DNA of 64,000 nt from Crocinitomix catalasitica ATCC 23190 (GCF_000621625.1 NZ_JHXV01000010.1:1-64000); one strand, 5' to 3'. Shown: positions 27,232-36,298, numbered from the stretch's first letter. Numbers and translations: made by a program. The notes: generated from the sequence alone by a model not told the origin.

Positions 27232-27239
27232 CAAAAATA
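27232..27239 (-). promoter_or_regulatory. -7 element for mnmD
   Basis: The minus strand reads TATTTTTG. It lies only two nucleotides from the plus-strand -7 element, so the two polymerase sites overlap. Confidence 0.55.
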
Positions 27240-27247
27240 CAAAACAT

Positions 27248-27553
27248 ATGTTGCGATTAATTTATTTGTCTTTCGGTTTAATATTGGTAGGAACCAGTTG
27301 TGAAAAATGTAAAAAATGTACTTATTCTTATACTGAAACTGTTATCGTTGCAACTTTAGAAGGGGAAGAGGAGCAGGTTAATGAGTATGAAGATTTAGTA
27401 TTACTAGATGAAGATGGAGAATCTTTTGGAGAAGAATGTTTGAAAAAGAAAGGTGCTGATGACGGTACTAATTTCACAATCGAAACATATTATCAATTAG
27501 AAGCAGAAACTACAGAGTTGGATAATTTCGAATATGTTTGTGTTGATTTATAA
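27248..27553 (+). CDS. Small lipoprotein with Cys-rich mature end
   Basis: A 101-aa lipoprotein (hydrophobic segment ends LVGTSCEKCKKCTYSY, lipidated Cys16 and two nearby Cys). The mature part is very acidic (EGEEEQVNEYEDLVLLDEDGES) and ends LDNFEYVCVDL. No family recognised; a similar CKKCTY-start lipoprotein exists at 6795, but the sequences otherwise differ. ATG at 27248 is chosen over the upstream GTG-containing extension because the -7 element at 27222 and the lipoprotein signal fix the start. Divergent from mnmD. Confidence 0.8.
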   Translation: MLRLIYLSFGLILVGTSCEKCKKCTYSYTETVIVATLEGEEEQVNEYEDLVLLDEDGESFGEECLKKKGADDGTNFTIETYYQLEAETTELDNFEYVCVDL

Positions 27554-27558
27554 TCAAA

Positions 27559-27960
27559 TTAAAACTGTTTGATTTTATCAATTAAAGCTTCAGGACCACG
27601 GCAAGGCTTCATTGTTTTTTTATTAACAAAAACTAAAACAGTATTCGCTACACTTAACAATTCCTTTTTGCTATTGTAAATTTCATAATCGAACTCAATT
27701 TTAACACTTGGAATTTTATTTATAGTAGTTTTCACCGTAATTAATTCGTCGTAAAAAATTGGTTTTAGATATTTAACAGTATAATTTGAAACGGGTAACA
27801 TTATACCTTGATCTTCGAGAGATTTATAGCTAAATCCAATTGAACGCAGGGTTTCAACTCGTCCGACTTCAAAAAAAGTGGCGTAATTTCCATAATAAAC
27901 ATAACCCATTTGATCAGTTTCGGCATATCTTACTCTAATTTCGGTTTCAAGTGAAAACAT
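27559..27960 (-). CDS. YbgC-type acyl-CoA thioesterase
   Basis: A 133-aa hotdog-fold thioesterase. Seen: YAETDQMGYVYYGNYATFFEVGR near the N-terminus, the family's catalytic motif (D, then YxNYxxFFExGR), and the strand-helix pattern to the end. The typical substrate is an acyl-CoA, such as 4-hydroxybenzoyl-CoA or short chains; the real substrate is unknown. ATG at 27960 gives the usual family length; the longer frame from TTG 28026 has no support. It is convergent with the lipoprotein gene (5-nt gap) and divergent from dnaA. Confidence 0.9.
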   Translation of the reverse strand: MFSLETEIRVRYAETDQMGYVYYGNYATFFEVGRVETLRSIGFSYKSLEDQGIMLPVSNYTVKYLKPIFYDELITVKTTINKIPSVKIEFDYEIYNSKKELLSVANTVLVFVNKKTMKPCRGPEALIDKIKQF

Positions 27961-28195
27961 TTTTTGTATATTCGTGATGTAGCAGTTCGCTTTTGGTGTC
28001 AAAGTAATATTTTTTTCGATTGACAACCGTGAATTTTTGAAAAAAAAATAAAAACTTTAGGAAGTAAAAAAAAGGTAAAAAACAATAACCTTTTGATTTT
28101 TTTTATAACTTTTTTATGTGAATATTTGTTGGGTTGAATTGGAGAAGAAGAATTGAATAAGTAAAGTACCAATATTTAAATACACCCCTACCTGA
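27961..28195. other. AT-rich intergenic region upstream of dnaA, possible origin side
   Basis: A 235-nt gap between divergent genes. It holds long A and T runs, a hairpin AAAAGGT (28070-28076) / ACCTTTT (28088-28094) and one DnaA-box-like 9-mer at 28117-28125 (minus strand ATATTCACA, one mismatch to TTATNCACA). No clustered boxes, no clear TAnnTTTG. A role as dnaA control region or origin is a hypothesis only. Confidence 0.4.
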
Positions 28196-29632
28196 ATGAA
28201 GAATAAAAAAAACCATGAGTTGATATGGGATGACTGCTTAAAGGTAATTAAGGACAATGTAAGTTTACAGAGTTTTAAGACCTGGTTTGAGCCAATAGTT
28301 CCTATTCGATTTAAAACAAAGGTTTTGACATTACAGGTGCCGTCTCACTTTTTTTACGAATGGTTAGAAGAGCATTACATTGATTTACTTAAAAAAGTAA
28401 TCAAGAAAGAGATAGGAGCAGATGCGAAGTTGGAATATTCCATAATAATGGATAGAAGCGTTGATAAAAAGTCGCCCTATACTGTCAAATTACCAACTTC
28501 AAGCACAAAAAGTTTATCGAATACACCAGTGTCGATGCCAATTAATGTAGGCGAGAATCCTATACGTAATCCTTTTGTTATACCAGGATTGAAAAAGGTT
28601 AATGTAGACTCTAATTTGAATCCTACTTATTCTTTTGATAATTTTATTGAAGGTGATTGTAATCGTTTAGCGAGATCTGCTGCATTTGCAGTATCAAATA
28701 AACCTGGAGGAACAGCATTCAATCCATTGTTAATTTATGGTGGTGTTGGGCTAGGTAAAACTCACTTAGCGCATGCAATCGGAATTGGAATCAAAAATCA
28801 ATTCCCGAATAAGACTGTTTTATATACACAAGCTGAAACTTTTACGAGACAATTTATTGACTCGATTAAAAATAATACAACAAATGATTTTATCAATTTT
28901 TATAAATTGATGGATGTATTGATCATTGATGATGTTCAGTTCTTTGCAGGAAAAGAGAAAACGCAAGATGCATTTTTCCATATCTTCAATCATTTGCACC
29001 AAACAGGAAAACAATTGGTTTTAACTGCTGATAAAGCTCCTGTTGAAATGAAAGGTATTGAGCAACGCTTATTGTCTCGATTCAAATGGGGATTATCTGC
29101 AGATGTTCAACCACCAGGATTGGAAACTAGAATCGCAATATTAGAAAAGAAAATTTACGGAAACGGTGTTGATTTACCGGCTGACGTATTAGAATATTTA
29201 GCTTATAGTATCAATACCAATATTCGTGAAATGGAAGGGGCTTTGACTTCTCTTATTGCACAAGGGTCATTGAATAAAAAAGCGATAACTATTGAATTGG
29301 CTAAAAAGATGATTGACAAATTTGTCAAGAATACAGCCCGTGAGGTTTCAATGGATTATATACATAAAATTGTTTGTGATTACTTCAATTTACCAATCGA
29401 ATTGTTGAAATCTAAAACGCGTAAGCGAGAAGTTGTTCAAGCGAGACAGATTGCGATGTATTTTGCTAAGAAGATGACAAAATGGTCATTGGCAAGTATC
29501 GGAGCACAATGTGGAGGTAAAGATCACGCTACCGTATTGCACGCCTGTCGAACGGTGAATAATTTGGCTGAAACCGATAAACAATTCAGAGGCTATCTCG
29601 AAGATCTAGAGAAGAAATTAAATGTTAATTAA
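28196..29632 (+). CDS. dnaA: Chromosomal replication initiator DnaA
   Basis: A 478-aa initiator. Seen: domain I (about 1-85; SLQSFKTWFEPIVPIRF) for helicase and regulator contacts, a short variable domain II, AAA+ domain III (about 135-350) with Walker A YGGVGLGKTHLA (about 181-192), Walker B LIIDDVQFF and the sensor RLLSRFKWGL, and domain IV (about 380-478; KREVVQARQIAMYF, GGKDHATVLHACR) that binds DnaA boxes. ATG at 28196. A terminator follows. It is not next to dnaN, as is common in Bacteroidota. Confidence 0.98.
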   Translation: MKNKKNHELIWDDCLKVIKDNVSLQSFKTWFEPIVPIRFKTKVLTLQVPSHFFYEWLEEHYIDLLKKVIKKEIGADAKLEYSIIMDRSVDKKSPYTVKLPTSSTKSLSNTPVSMPINVGENPIRNPFVIPGLKKVNVDSNLNPTYSFDNFIEGDCNRLARSAAFAVSNKPGGTAFNPLLIYGGVGLGKTHLAHAIGIGIKNQFPNKTVLYTQAETFTRQFIDSIKNNTTNDFINFYKLMDVLIIDDVQFFAGKEKTQDAFFHIFNHLHQTGKQLVLTADKAPVEMKGIEQRLLSRFKWGLSADVQPPGLETRIAILEKKIYGNGVDLPADVLEYLAYSINTNIREMEGALTSLIAQGSLNKKAITIELAKKMIDKFVKNTAREVSMDYIHKIVCDYFNLPIELLKSKTRKREVVQARQIAMYFAKKMTKWSLASIGAQCGGKDHATVLHACRTVNNLAETDKQFRGYLEDLEKKLNVN

Positions 29633-29640
29633 AAATTTAA

Positions 29641-29674
29641 AATGCCTTTTGTCAACCGACAGAAGGCATTTTTT
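29641..29674 (+). terminator. Terminator of dnaA
   Basis: Stem AATGCCTTTTGTC / GACAGAAGGCATT around AACC, with one G-T pair, then TTTTTT. It ends about 9 nt before the next start codon. Confidence 0.85.
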
Positions 29675-29682
29675 CTTTACAT

Positions 29683-30135
29683 ATGAAAATATTAATGGTT
29701 TGCTTGGGGAATATTTGTCGTTCTCCTATCGCTGAAGGAATCTTGAGAGATCAAGCACGAAAATTAAATCTTAAAATTGAAACTGATTCTGCTGGAACAT
29801 CCGCTCATCATACTGGTGAAGCTCCTGATCATAGAATGCAGAAAACAGCATTGAAAAATGGTGTTGATATAAGCGACTTACGTGCACGTCAGTTTGTGGT
29901 AGCAGATTTTGATCTGTTTGATCTGATTTATGCTATGGACGAAGAAAATTATCATAATATTTTATCGCTCGCAAGAAATGACAGCGATGTTAAAAAAGTG
30001 AAGATGATTTTAAATGAGGTTGATCCTGGTGCAAATAATGAAGTGCCTGATCCTTATTTTGGTGGAGATGCAGGTTTTCAACATGTCATTGATTTATTGA
30101 ATGTGGCCGTTACTAAAATAATTAGCAGAATATAA
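29683..30135 (+). CDS. Low-molecular-weight protein tyrosine phosphatase
   Basis: A 150-aa phosphatase. The signature MVCLGNICRSPIAEG near the N-terminus is the Cys-x5-Arg catalytic loop, and EVPDPYFGG near 125 carries the general-acid Asp of the DPY motif. Such enzymes act on phosphotyrosine or related small substrates; in Gram-negatives some control polysaccharide export. No kinase or export gene is next to it. Its stop abuts the ATG of the next gene (zero gap), so the two are co-translated, following the dnaA terminator. Confidence 0.93.
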   Translation: MKILMVCLGNICRSPIAEGILRDQARKLNLKIETDSAGTSAHHTGEAPDHRMQKTALKNGVDISDLRARQFVVADFDLFDLIYAMDEENYHNILSLARNDSDVKKVKMILNEVDPGANNEVPDPYFGGDAGFQHVIDLLNVAVTKIISRI

Positions 30136-30846
30136 ATGAGTCAAGGAAAATTATTTATCATTCCAATTCCAATCAGTGATACAGCATTGGATAATGTTTT
30201 ACCAAGTTTAAATCATGAACTTGTAGGACCTTTAAGAATTTTTGTTGTAGAGAAAATAAAAACAGCTAGACAATTTTTAAGAAAAATGGACGCTACGTTT
30301 CCAATTGATGATTCAGTTTTTTACGAACAGGATAAACACAATGATTATGAGTTTGAGTTAGAAATTCATCAATTAATGAAAGAGGGGAAGGATATTGGTC
30401 TATTGTCTGAAGCAGGATATCCTGGAATTGCTGACCCAGGAGCGAAAATCGTTGCTTTGGCACATAAAAACAATATGAAAGTAGTTCCACTTGTTGGTCC
30501 GAGTTCAATTTTTTTGGCTTTGGCAGCGAGTGGCATGAATGGGCAAGGTTTTACTTTTAACGGATATCTCGCAAAAAAAGATCCCGAAAGAACTTCAGAA
30601 ATAAAACAGTTGGTTCAGCGAATAGCAAAGACTGGTTTTGCTGAGATATTTATTGAAACGCCTTATAGAAATGTATCTTTAATGGAGGATTTGATTCGAA
30701 TGTGTCCCGGTGAAATATTATTAACTATCGCATACGATATCACTGGAGATAAAGAACGAATTCAAACAAAACCGATCGAACTATGGGCTAAAAAACCATT
30801 TCCATTCGATAAAACACCGTGTGTTTTCGTTCTGGGTAGAACTTGA
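30136..30846 (+). CDS. RsmI-like SAM-dependent methyltransferase
   Basis: A 236-aa tetrapyrrole-methylase-fold protein. Seen: the N-terminal SQGKLFIIPIPISDTALDNV, SEAGYPGIADPGAKIV (about 95-110), VVPLVGPSSIFLALAASGM and FTFNGYLAKKDPER. These match the RsmI family, which 2'-O-methylates C1402 of 16S rRNA. Bacteroidota often carry this shorter paralog beside the true RsmI, so the rRNA target is uncertain. ATG at 30136 directly follows the phosphatase stop. No rRNA gene is near. Confidence 0.85.
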   Translation: MSQGKLFIIPIPISDTALDNVLPSLNHELVGPLRIFVVEKIKTARQFLRKMDATFPIDDSVFYEQDKHNDYEFELEIHQLMKEGKDIGLLSEAGYPGIADPGAKIVALAHKNNMKVVPLVGPSSIFLALAASGMNGQGFTFNGYLAKKDPERTSEIKQLVQRIAKTGFAEIFIETPYRNVSLMEDLIRMCPGEILLTIAYDITGDKERIQTKPIELWAKKPFPFDKTPCVFVLGRT

Positions 30847-30904
30847 TGATAGGTTGCGTAAATCCTAATCCTAAAATACTTAACTTTAACAAAACTCTAA
30901 AGAA

Positions 30905-31363
30905 ATGAAAACTAGTCTTAATTTACTTACTGCTTCTCGAAATAATGTGATCAATTTGATTAATGGTTTAAGCTTGTCTGAATTGAATCAAATTCCAGCT
31001 GGTTACAATAATAATATCATTTGGAATGTAGGACATTTAATTGCAACACAGGTTGGTCTGGTATATTCGCTCGCTGGTGTCGAGAACGATTTGCCTGCAG
31101 AGTTTATACAGAAATATAAAAAAGGAGCTAAACCAGAAGGGGATATTGATCAGGAAGAGTTTGAATTGATTACGACTTTATTACTGAATCAAATAGACGA
31201 TTTAGAAGAGGATATTGAGGCTAATAAATTTAGTACCTACAAACCATATATGACATCATATGGCTTTGAGATTACTAATATTGAAGAAGCTATCCAATTT
31301 AATAATATGCATCATGCTTTGCATGTTTCAACAATCATTGCGATTAAAAGAAACCTCAAATAA
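30905..31363 (+). CDS. DinB-family (YfiT/BstA-like fold) protein
   Basis: A 152-aa four-helix-bundle protein. His residues in [12 protein letters not shown] (about 46) and [10 protein letters not shown] (about 137-141) sit where the DinB family places its metal-binding histidines. The superfamily includes thiol S-transferases that use bacillithiol or mycothiol; this genome region has bshA at 51 kb, so a bacillithiol-linked role is possible (inference). Helix 1 starts [19 protein letters not shown] at 30905. No clear own promoter; TAACTTTA lies about 20 nt upstream as a weak match. Confidence 0.8.
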   Translation: MKTSLNLLTASRNNVINLINGLSLSELNQIPAGYNNNIIWNVGHLIATQVGLVYSLAGVENDLPAEFIQKYKKGAKPEGDIDQEEFELITTLLLNQIDDLEEDIEANKFSTYKPYMTSYGFEITNIEEAIQFNNMHHALHVSTIIAIKRNLK

Positions 31364-31414
31364 CTAGATTTTTAAGGCAGGATTAATCCTCATTTCAACA
31401 GCTTAAGTTCTACA

Positions 31415-33208
31415 ATGAAAAACATTACATTCAAGTTTATATTATTGTGCCAATTAGTTTTTTTAGCGGGCAATGGAATTAGTCAGAACGGTAAAACGGA
31501 AATATTACTTGACAGTGATAGCTTAGTCGCATTTGAAAAAATTAACGATACTTTAGACCAATATCAAGTATATTTTACTGGCGAAAATCATAATTATAAA
31601 ACTTTTAATATTAATCTTCAATTCCAGATTTTAAAGTATCTAAATGAAAATCAAAACACAAATCATTTATTACTCGAACAAAGTCCCGGTTTAAGTTTTA
31701 TTATCAATGCCATTATTCGTGATAAAAAAGCAGAACATAAACCTTTCTTGGAAGGGGTGTTATTAGATCAGTTTTATCAATTAGTACTAAGACTTGAGAC
31801 CTATAATGATAGTTTGGCAGCTGATAAAAAAATATGGGCACATGGAATTGATATTGAACGATTTCCTAAGTTTTCAATTTATGCATTAGACTTATTAATT
31901 AAGGATCTAGATTATCAAAGCGAAGCAGGATCATTATTCGAACAGATTAGAGCGTTGGCTTCAGTTGATACAGACGCAGCAGGGGCAGAGAGTTATTATG
32001 CGCCTGCGCAGAATAATTTAGGCAATTTTCAAATGGGGCAAGTGAATTATTCTTCCTCCATGTCTTCGATTCTTGATGATGCAGAAATTTATAGAAAAGA
32101 AGTAAGTGCTATTTTGGGAGCAGACAGTGCGGTTTTTTATCGAATTATGGAAGGGATGCAGCAAGGTCGAAAATGGTATTTAAGTGAAAAGGAAGGAAAT
32201 ATCAAGTCTCCAATCATTAGAGAAAGATATATGCTGGATGAATTTAAACAAGTTTATAATGAATTTGAAGGGGCTAAATTTTATGGTCAATTTGGACGTT
32301 GTCATTTAAATACCGTTCAAGATGACGATCGTTGTTATAAATACTATATGAATTCAGTTGCTAATCGTATCAATGATTTTATAGGAGCTTCTGAGAATAA
32401 AGTCCTCGTAATGCCAATTTATTACACGAATTCCATTTCCTATGATATGGGGATCATTAAAAAAATAGGTCTAGAGAATTTGGATAAAAAAGAAGCTGCT
32501 TATTTAATTGATTTGAAAGCGTTTCCCGATCTAGATACCATTCAAGGCTACGATAAGGAATTGCCTTTTATTATTATATCTTCCTACAAAAGAAGTAGTA
32601 TTGAAACGTTTAATTGGGAGGAACCAGATATCGATGTGCATTTAGGTGCTAACTTAAGTTACTACTATTTTAATAAAATTAGAAGCTTAAATGTGGCATT
32701 AGCCGATCATGGACTAAATGGTTTTACGAATAAATTTGTTGCCGGTAGTATTTCTTTGGATGTTTTTGTTCGAGACGAACAAGGAATGCATATCGAATAT
32801 ATCTACATTCCAGAAGTTTCCAATAATGATAATATGACATTGAGAGGTTGGATTTATACAATGGGAACCAGTTATTCTACTGGAAATAATTTTCTTTTAG
32901 CAGCTTTAGGACTTGATTTGGGTTATGGTGTCATGAAAATGACCGAAACACAATTAAATGGTGATCCATTTTTGATTCAAACAGATAATGAGAATCAAGT
33001 GATTTATCGGAATGATGTTTTTTCAATTGATCCAAACGTTCGATTGCGGCTTACTTTCCCAGTAATAAGTATTAATTGCAAATTTGGATATTTGCTTGAT
33101 GGTTCTGGTAAATATTGGAAAGCAGCAAAGAAGGTTGAAGAGTTTTCAAGAATGAGTTTTTCAGGACCTTACATTCAAGCTGGCGTTAGTTTACATTTTC
33201 GGGATTAA
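31415..33208 (+). CDS. Exported protein with EreA/ChaN-like N-terminus and barrel-like C-terminus
   Basis: A 597-aa exported protein (signal peptide to about 23, ends NGISQ). The N-terminal half opens with YQVYFTGENHNYKTFNINLQ and LLLEQSPGLSFIINAI, which looks like the GE-x-H and E-rich pockets of the erythromycin-esterase/ChaN-type fold; HGIDIERFPK and FYGQFGRCHLNTVQD carry further His residues. From about 405 on it has alternating strands (HLGANLSYYYFNKI, GPYIQAGVSLHF) like an outer-membrane barrel. Metal or esterase activity is unproven; the family call is weak. ATG at 31415, just downstream of the perfect palindrome GGATTAATCC (31380-31389). Confidence 0.5.
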   Translation: MKNITFKFILLCQLVFLAGNGISQNGKTEILLDSDSLVAFEKINDTLDQYQVYFTGENHNYKTFNINLQFQILKYLNENQNTNHLLLEQSPGLSFIINAIIRDKKAEHKPFLEGVLLDQFYQLVLRLETYNDSLAADKKIWAHGIDIERFPKFSIYALDLLIKDLDYQSEAGSLFEQIRALASVDTDAAGAESYYAPAQNNLGNFQMGQVNYSSSMSSILDDAEIYRKEVSAILGADSAVFYRIMEGMQQGRKWYLSEKEGNIKSPIIRERYMLDEFKQVYNEFEGAKFYGQFGRCHLNTVQDDDRCYKYYMNSVANRINDFIGASENKVLVMPIYYTNSISYDMGIIKKIGLENLDKKEAAYLIDLKAFPDLDTIQGYDKELPFIIISSYKRSSIETFNWEEPDIDVHLGANLSYYYFNKIRSLNVALADHGLNGFTNKFVAGSISLDVFVRDEQGMHIEYIYIPEVSNNDNMTLRGWIYTMGTSYSTGNNFLLAALGLDLGYGVMKMTETQLNGDPFLIQTDNENQVIYRNDVFSIDPNVRLRLTFPVISINCKFGYLLDGSGKYWKAAKKVEEFSRMSFSGPYIQAGVSLHFRD

Positions 33209-33291
33209 TTTTCTTATGCTATTGAATTAGTTGAACGACGTTTTGTTCATATTTTATCGCAACTCAATTAAAATGTTATCAATTTATCTCC

Positions 33292-33299
33292 TAAATTTG
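33292..33299 (+). promoter_or_regulatory. -7 element for the E1 fusion gene
   Basis: TAAATTTG, 28 nt before the ATG at 33328. Confidence 0.55.
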
Positions 33300-33327
33300 A
33301 TACAGATATTAAATTCATTTCATCAAT

Positions 33328-35328
33328 ATGCCAACAATTACAAAAACTAAAATCACTTACGATCGAAAATCATTAACCGATGTTGAGTTAAAGAACATTT
33401 ATCTAGCATTAATTAAACCAAGATTGATCGAAGAGAAGATGTTAATTCTTTTGCGTCAAGGAAAGATTACAAAATGGTTTTCAGGCTGGGGACAAGAAGC
33501 GATTTCGGTTGGAGTTGGTCTGGCATTAGAAAAAGAAGAATATATTTTACCAATGCATCGAAATTTAGGTGTGTTTACCAGTCGTGAGATTCCTTTGAAC
33601 AGACTTTTTGCTCAATTTCAAGGGAAAATGACTGGATTTACGAAAGGTAGAGATCGATCTTTCCATTTCGGGTCTAAAGAGCATCATATCGTTGGAATGA
33701 TTTCTCATCTAGGGCCACAATTGGCATTAGGAATGGGAATTGCTTTGGCAGATAAGTTAAGAGGTGAAAAGAAAGTATCCTTGGCTATTACTGGTGATGG
33801 GGGAGCAAGTGAAGGTGATTTTCACGAAGCATTGAATGTTGCCGCCGTTTGGGACGTTCCAGTTATATTTTTAGTGGAAAATAATCAATGGGGATTGTCT
33901 ACACCTTCAAACGAACAGTTTAGATGTAAACAATTTGTTGATAAAGGTATAGGATATGGAATTGATGCATTTAAAATCGATGGCAATAATATTCTAGAGG
34001 TTTATCACTCAATTCAACAGATATCTGATTCATTGCGTAAAAATCCACGTCCATTTTTACTGGAATGTGTTTCATTTAGAATGCGTGGGCATGAAGAGGC
34101 ATCTGGAACGAAATATTATCCTGAAGGTTTGCAAGATCAATGGATAGAAAAAGATCCTGTTGATAATTATGAATCTTATTTACTGAACGAAGGTGTCTTA
34201 ACTCAAGATGAGATTGACAAAGTAAAAGCAGAGATTAAACAAGAAATCAATGACGAATTAGAGGTCGCTTATGCAGAGCCTAGTATTATACCTGATACGG
34301 CTGTAGAGGTAGCAGATGTTTATGCACCTATCAATTTTAGTATAACGAATCCAGCGACAGATACGCATTCGGAAAAACGATTTATAGATGCAATTTCAGA
34401 CGCTTTGCGTTTGTCTATGCGTAAATATCAAGACCTAATCATCATGGGGCAAGATATTGCGGAATATGGAGGCGTTTTTAAGATTACAGAAGGTTTTGTA
34501 GAAGAGTTTGGTAAAGATCGCATTCGAAATACGCCAATTTGTGAGTCTGCAATAGTTGGGGCAGCATTAGGTTTATCTATTAATGGAATGAAAGCCGTGA
34601 TGGAAATGCAATTTGCAGATTTCGTAACTGTTGGATTTAATCAGATTGTAAATAATTTAGCAAAATTACATTATCGATGGGGTGAAAACGCTGATGTTGT
34701 GATTCGTATGCCAACTGGTGGCGGTTCTGCAGCGGGTCCTTTTCACTCTCAAAGTAATGAAGCTTGGTTTACGCATACGCCTGGTTTAAAAGTGGTTTAT
34801 CCATCAAGTCCTACCGAAGCAAAAGGATTATTGGCGGCTTCAATAGAAGATCCGAATCCAGTAATTTTCTTCGAGCATAAAGCATTATACAGAAGTATTA
34901 AAGAGGAAGTGCCTGATGATTATTATACTTTAGAAATAGGTAAAGCGAATATTGTGAATGAAGGAGCTAAAGCTACGGTTGTCACTTATGGAATGGGGGT
35001 TCATTGGGCAAAAGAAATAGTAGCCGAAGATAATCTGGATGTTGAAATTATCGATTTAAGAACGTTATTACCATTAGATACTGACGCGATATACAATTCA
35101 GTAAGAAAAACAGGAAGAGCAATTATACTTCACGAAGATTGTTTGACTGGTGGAATAGGAGGAGAGCTTTCTGCTTTGATTAGTGAAAACTGTTTTGATC
35201 ATCTTGATGCACCTGTACTAAGATCAGCAAGTATAGATACACCTGTTCCTTTTGATGGAGAATTAGAAATAAACTTCATGCCTAAAAATAGATTCAGAGA
35301 TCAATTGAATCAATTATTGGCTTACTAA
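33328..35328 (+). CDS. 2-oxoacid dehydrogenase E1, alpha and beta fused
   Basis: A 666-aa thiamine-diphosphate enzyme joining the alpha (about 1-320) and beta (about 345-666) chains that are usually separate. Seen: the ThDP-binding motif GDGGASEGDFHEALNVAAVW (about 155-174) and ENNQWGLSTPS in the alpha part; EYGGVFKITEGF, CESAIVGAALG and RMPTGGGSAAGPFHSQ in the beta part. Such enzymes decarboxylate pyruvate or branched-chain 2-oxoacids and pass the acyl to a lipoyl E2. No E2 or E3 is beside it, so the substrate is open. It ends convergently on the MOSC gene (4-nt overlap). Confidence 0.93.
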   Translation: MPTITKTKITYDRKSLTDVELKNIYLALIKPRLIEEKMLILLRQGKITKWFSGWGQEAISVGVGLALEKEEYILPMHRNLGVFTSREIPLNRLFAQFQGKMTGFTKGRDRSFHFGSKEHHIVGMISHLGPQLALGMGIALADKLRGEKKVSLAITGDGGASEGDFHEALNVAAVWDVPVIFLVENNQWGLSTPSNEQFRCKQFVDKGIGYGIDAFKIDGNNILEVYHSIQQISDSLRKNPRPFLLECVSFRMRGHEEASGTKYYPEGLQDQWIEKDPVDNYESYLLNEGVLTQDEIDKVKAEIKQEINDELEVAYAEPSIIPDTAVEVADVYAPINFSITNPATDTHSEKRFIDAISDALRLSMRKYQDLIIMGQDIAEYGGVFKITEGFVEEFGKDRIRNTPICESAIVGAALGLSINGMKAVMEMQFADFVTVGFNQIVNNLAKLHYRWGENADVVIRMPTGGGSAAGPFHSQSNEAWFTHTPGLKVVYPSSPTEAKGLLAASIEDPNPVIFFEHKALYRSIKEEVPDDYYTLEIGKANIVNEGAKATVVTYGMGVHWAKEIVAEDNLDVEIIDLRTLLPLDTDAIYNSVRKTGRAIILHEDCLTGGIGGELSALISENCFDHLDAPVLRSASIDTPVPFDGELEINFMPKNRFRDQLNQLLAY

Positions 35329-35966
35329 ATATTAGACAGTCTTTTTCGAAGCGATGCTTTGCAATCTTCTGCTAAATGTTGATGATCTACCGCGTATTCT
35401 AATAAGTCAATATCTGGATCGGGTTTATACAATAAATCCCAAACCTCAATTAAACCAATAGAATTGTGTAATCTTTCTGATAAACGCATGGTATCGTTCT
35501 TATAAACAGTACCTGTTTCTATTACGCGGGCATAAAGTCCCGGGAAAGGTTGATTGATAAAATCTTTGACTATTTTTTGACTTTCAAAACGAATGCCTAA
35601 TTTAAAACAAGGTTGTCGTGGTTGACTGATTTGAATACGACAATCTCCAATTTGAAAGATGTCTCCAATTTGAATCTCTTTTTCGTTTAGACCAGAAAGG
35701 GTTATATTCTCACCAAACATGCCGTAATCCCATTCTAAATCTGGATATTTATTTTTCCAAAAAGCATAATGATCAGCACTATAAAGATATACGGCTTTGT
35801 CAATACCGCCGTGATAACGTCTGTCAACAACATCGTCATCCACTACATCTTCTTTGCCCAATTCAATACCATGGTCAACCGGGAATTTAAAGATTCCTGT
35901 TTCAATCGCTTTATTTCGCCATTGTACTTTTCTACTTTTGCCTATATTGACCGATATTATTTTCAC
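35325..35966 (-). CDS. MOSC-domain protein (YiiM-like), GTG start
   Basis: A 213-aa MOSC-domain protein. Seen: the N-terminal ISVNIGKSRKVQWRNKAI, DRRYHGGIDKAVYLYS, MFGENITLSGL, GDIFQIGDCRIQISQPRQPCFKLG with the conserved Cys (about 105-110 region), and PGLYARVIETG. Family members bind molybdenum cofactor and detoxify N-hydroxylated compounds (YiiM/mARC type, known in general). The start is GTG at 35966. It lies two bases from the next gene upstream and its stop overlaps the E1 stop on the other strand. Confidence 0.88.
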   Translation of the reverse strand: MKIISVNIGKSRKVQWRNKAIETGIFKFPVDHGIELGKEDVVDDDVVDRRYHGGIDKAVYLYSADHYAFWKNKYPDLEWDYGMFGENITLSGLNEKEIQIGDIFQIGDCRIQISQPRQPCFKLGIRFESQKIVKDFINQPFPGLYARVIETGTVYKNDTMRLSERLHNSIGLIEVWDLLYKPDPDIDLLEYAVDHQHLAEDCKASLRKRLSNI

Positions 35967-35968
35967 AA

Positions 35969-36298
35969 TTAAATGATTGGGGTATTAAAATGTTCGTGTA
36001 AGAAATTTCCAACTTCTGCTCTTACAATATTCTGTTTACCATTGATAAAAGCGATAAGAATTAAACCTCCGAAGAACAATCTAACCCAAAAAGATGGAAT
36101 ACATTTGATAACCATTACTTGATTATGCTTAGGGAAAACTCTAACCCAAGCGCCAACAGTTCCACTTTTAGCAACTTCAACGAATTGAAATTTGAATATT
36201 GGATTTTTCTTAATTGATACTTTGTATTCTGGGAACTTTTCGCTCAATACTTTCTCCATTTCGGTGAAGGTCATTGTGTCTTTTAATTCTAACTTCAT
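35969..36298 (-). CDS. Unknown small protein with one membrane segment
   Basis: A 109-aa protein (MKLELKDTMTFTEMEK...). The middle (about 50-85) holds KCIPSFWVRLFFGGLILIAFING, a probable membrane helix; the rest is basic and soluble (KVSIKKNPIFKFQFVEV, then GTVGAWVRVFP). No family recognised. The ATG at 36298 follows the SDR gene end by about 50 nt and its stop lies 2 nt from the MOSC start, so it may be co-transcribed with the MOSC gene. Confidence 0.7.
   Translation of the reverse strand: MKLELKDTMTFTEMEKVLSEKFPEYKVSIKKNPIFKFQFVEVAKSGTVGAWVRVFPKHNQVMVIKCIPSFWVRLFFGGLILIAFINGKQNIVRAEVGNFLHEHFNTPII

Noticed and set aside
27961-28195. A defined oriC with a DnaA-box cluster
   Set aside because: Only one 9-mer with one mismatch was seen by eye. 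AT-rich runs alone do not establish an origin.
31415-33208. Erythromycin resistance esterase
   Set aside because: The similarity is limited to short motifs and the C-terminal half is different; naming a resistance gene would be unsupported.
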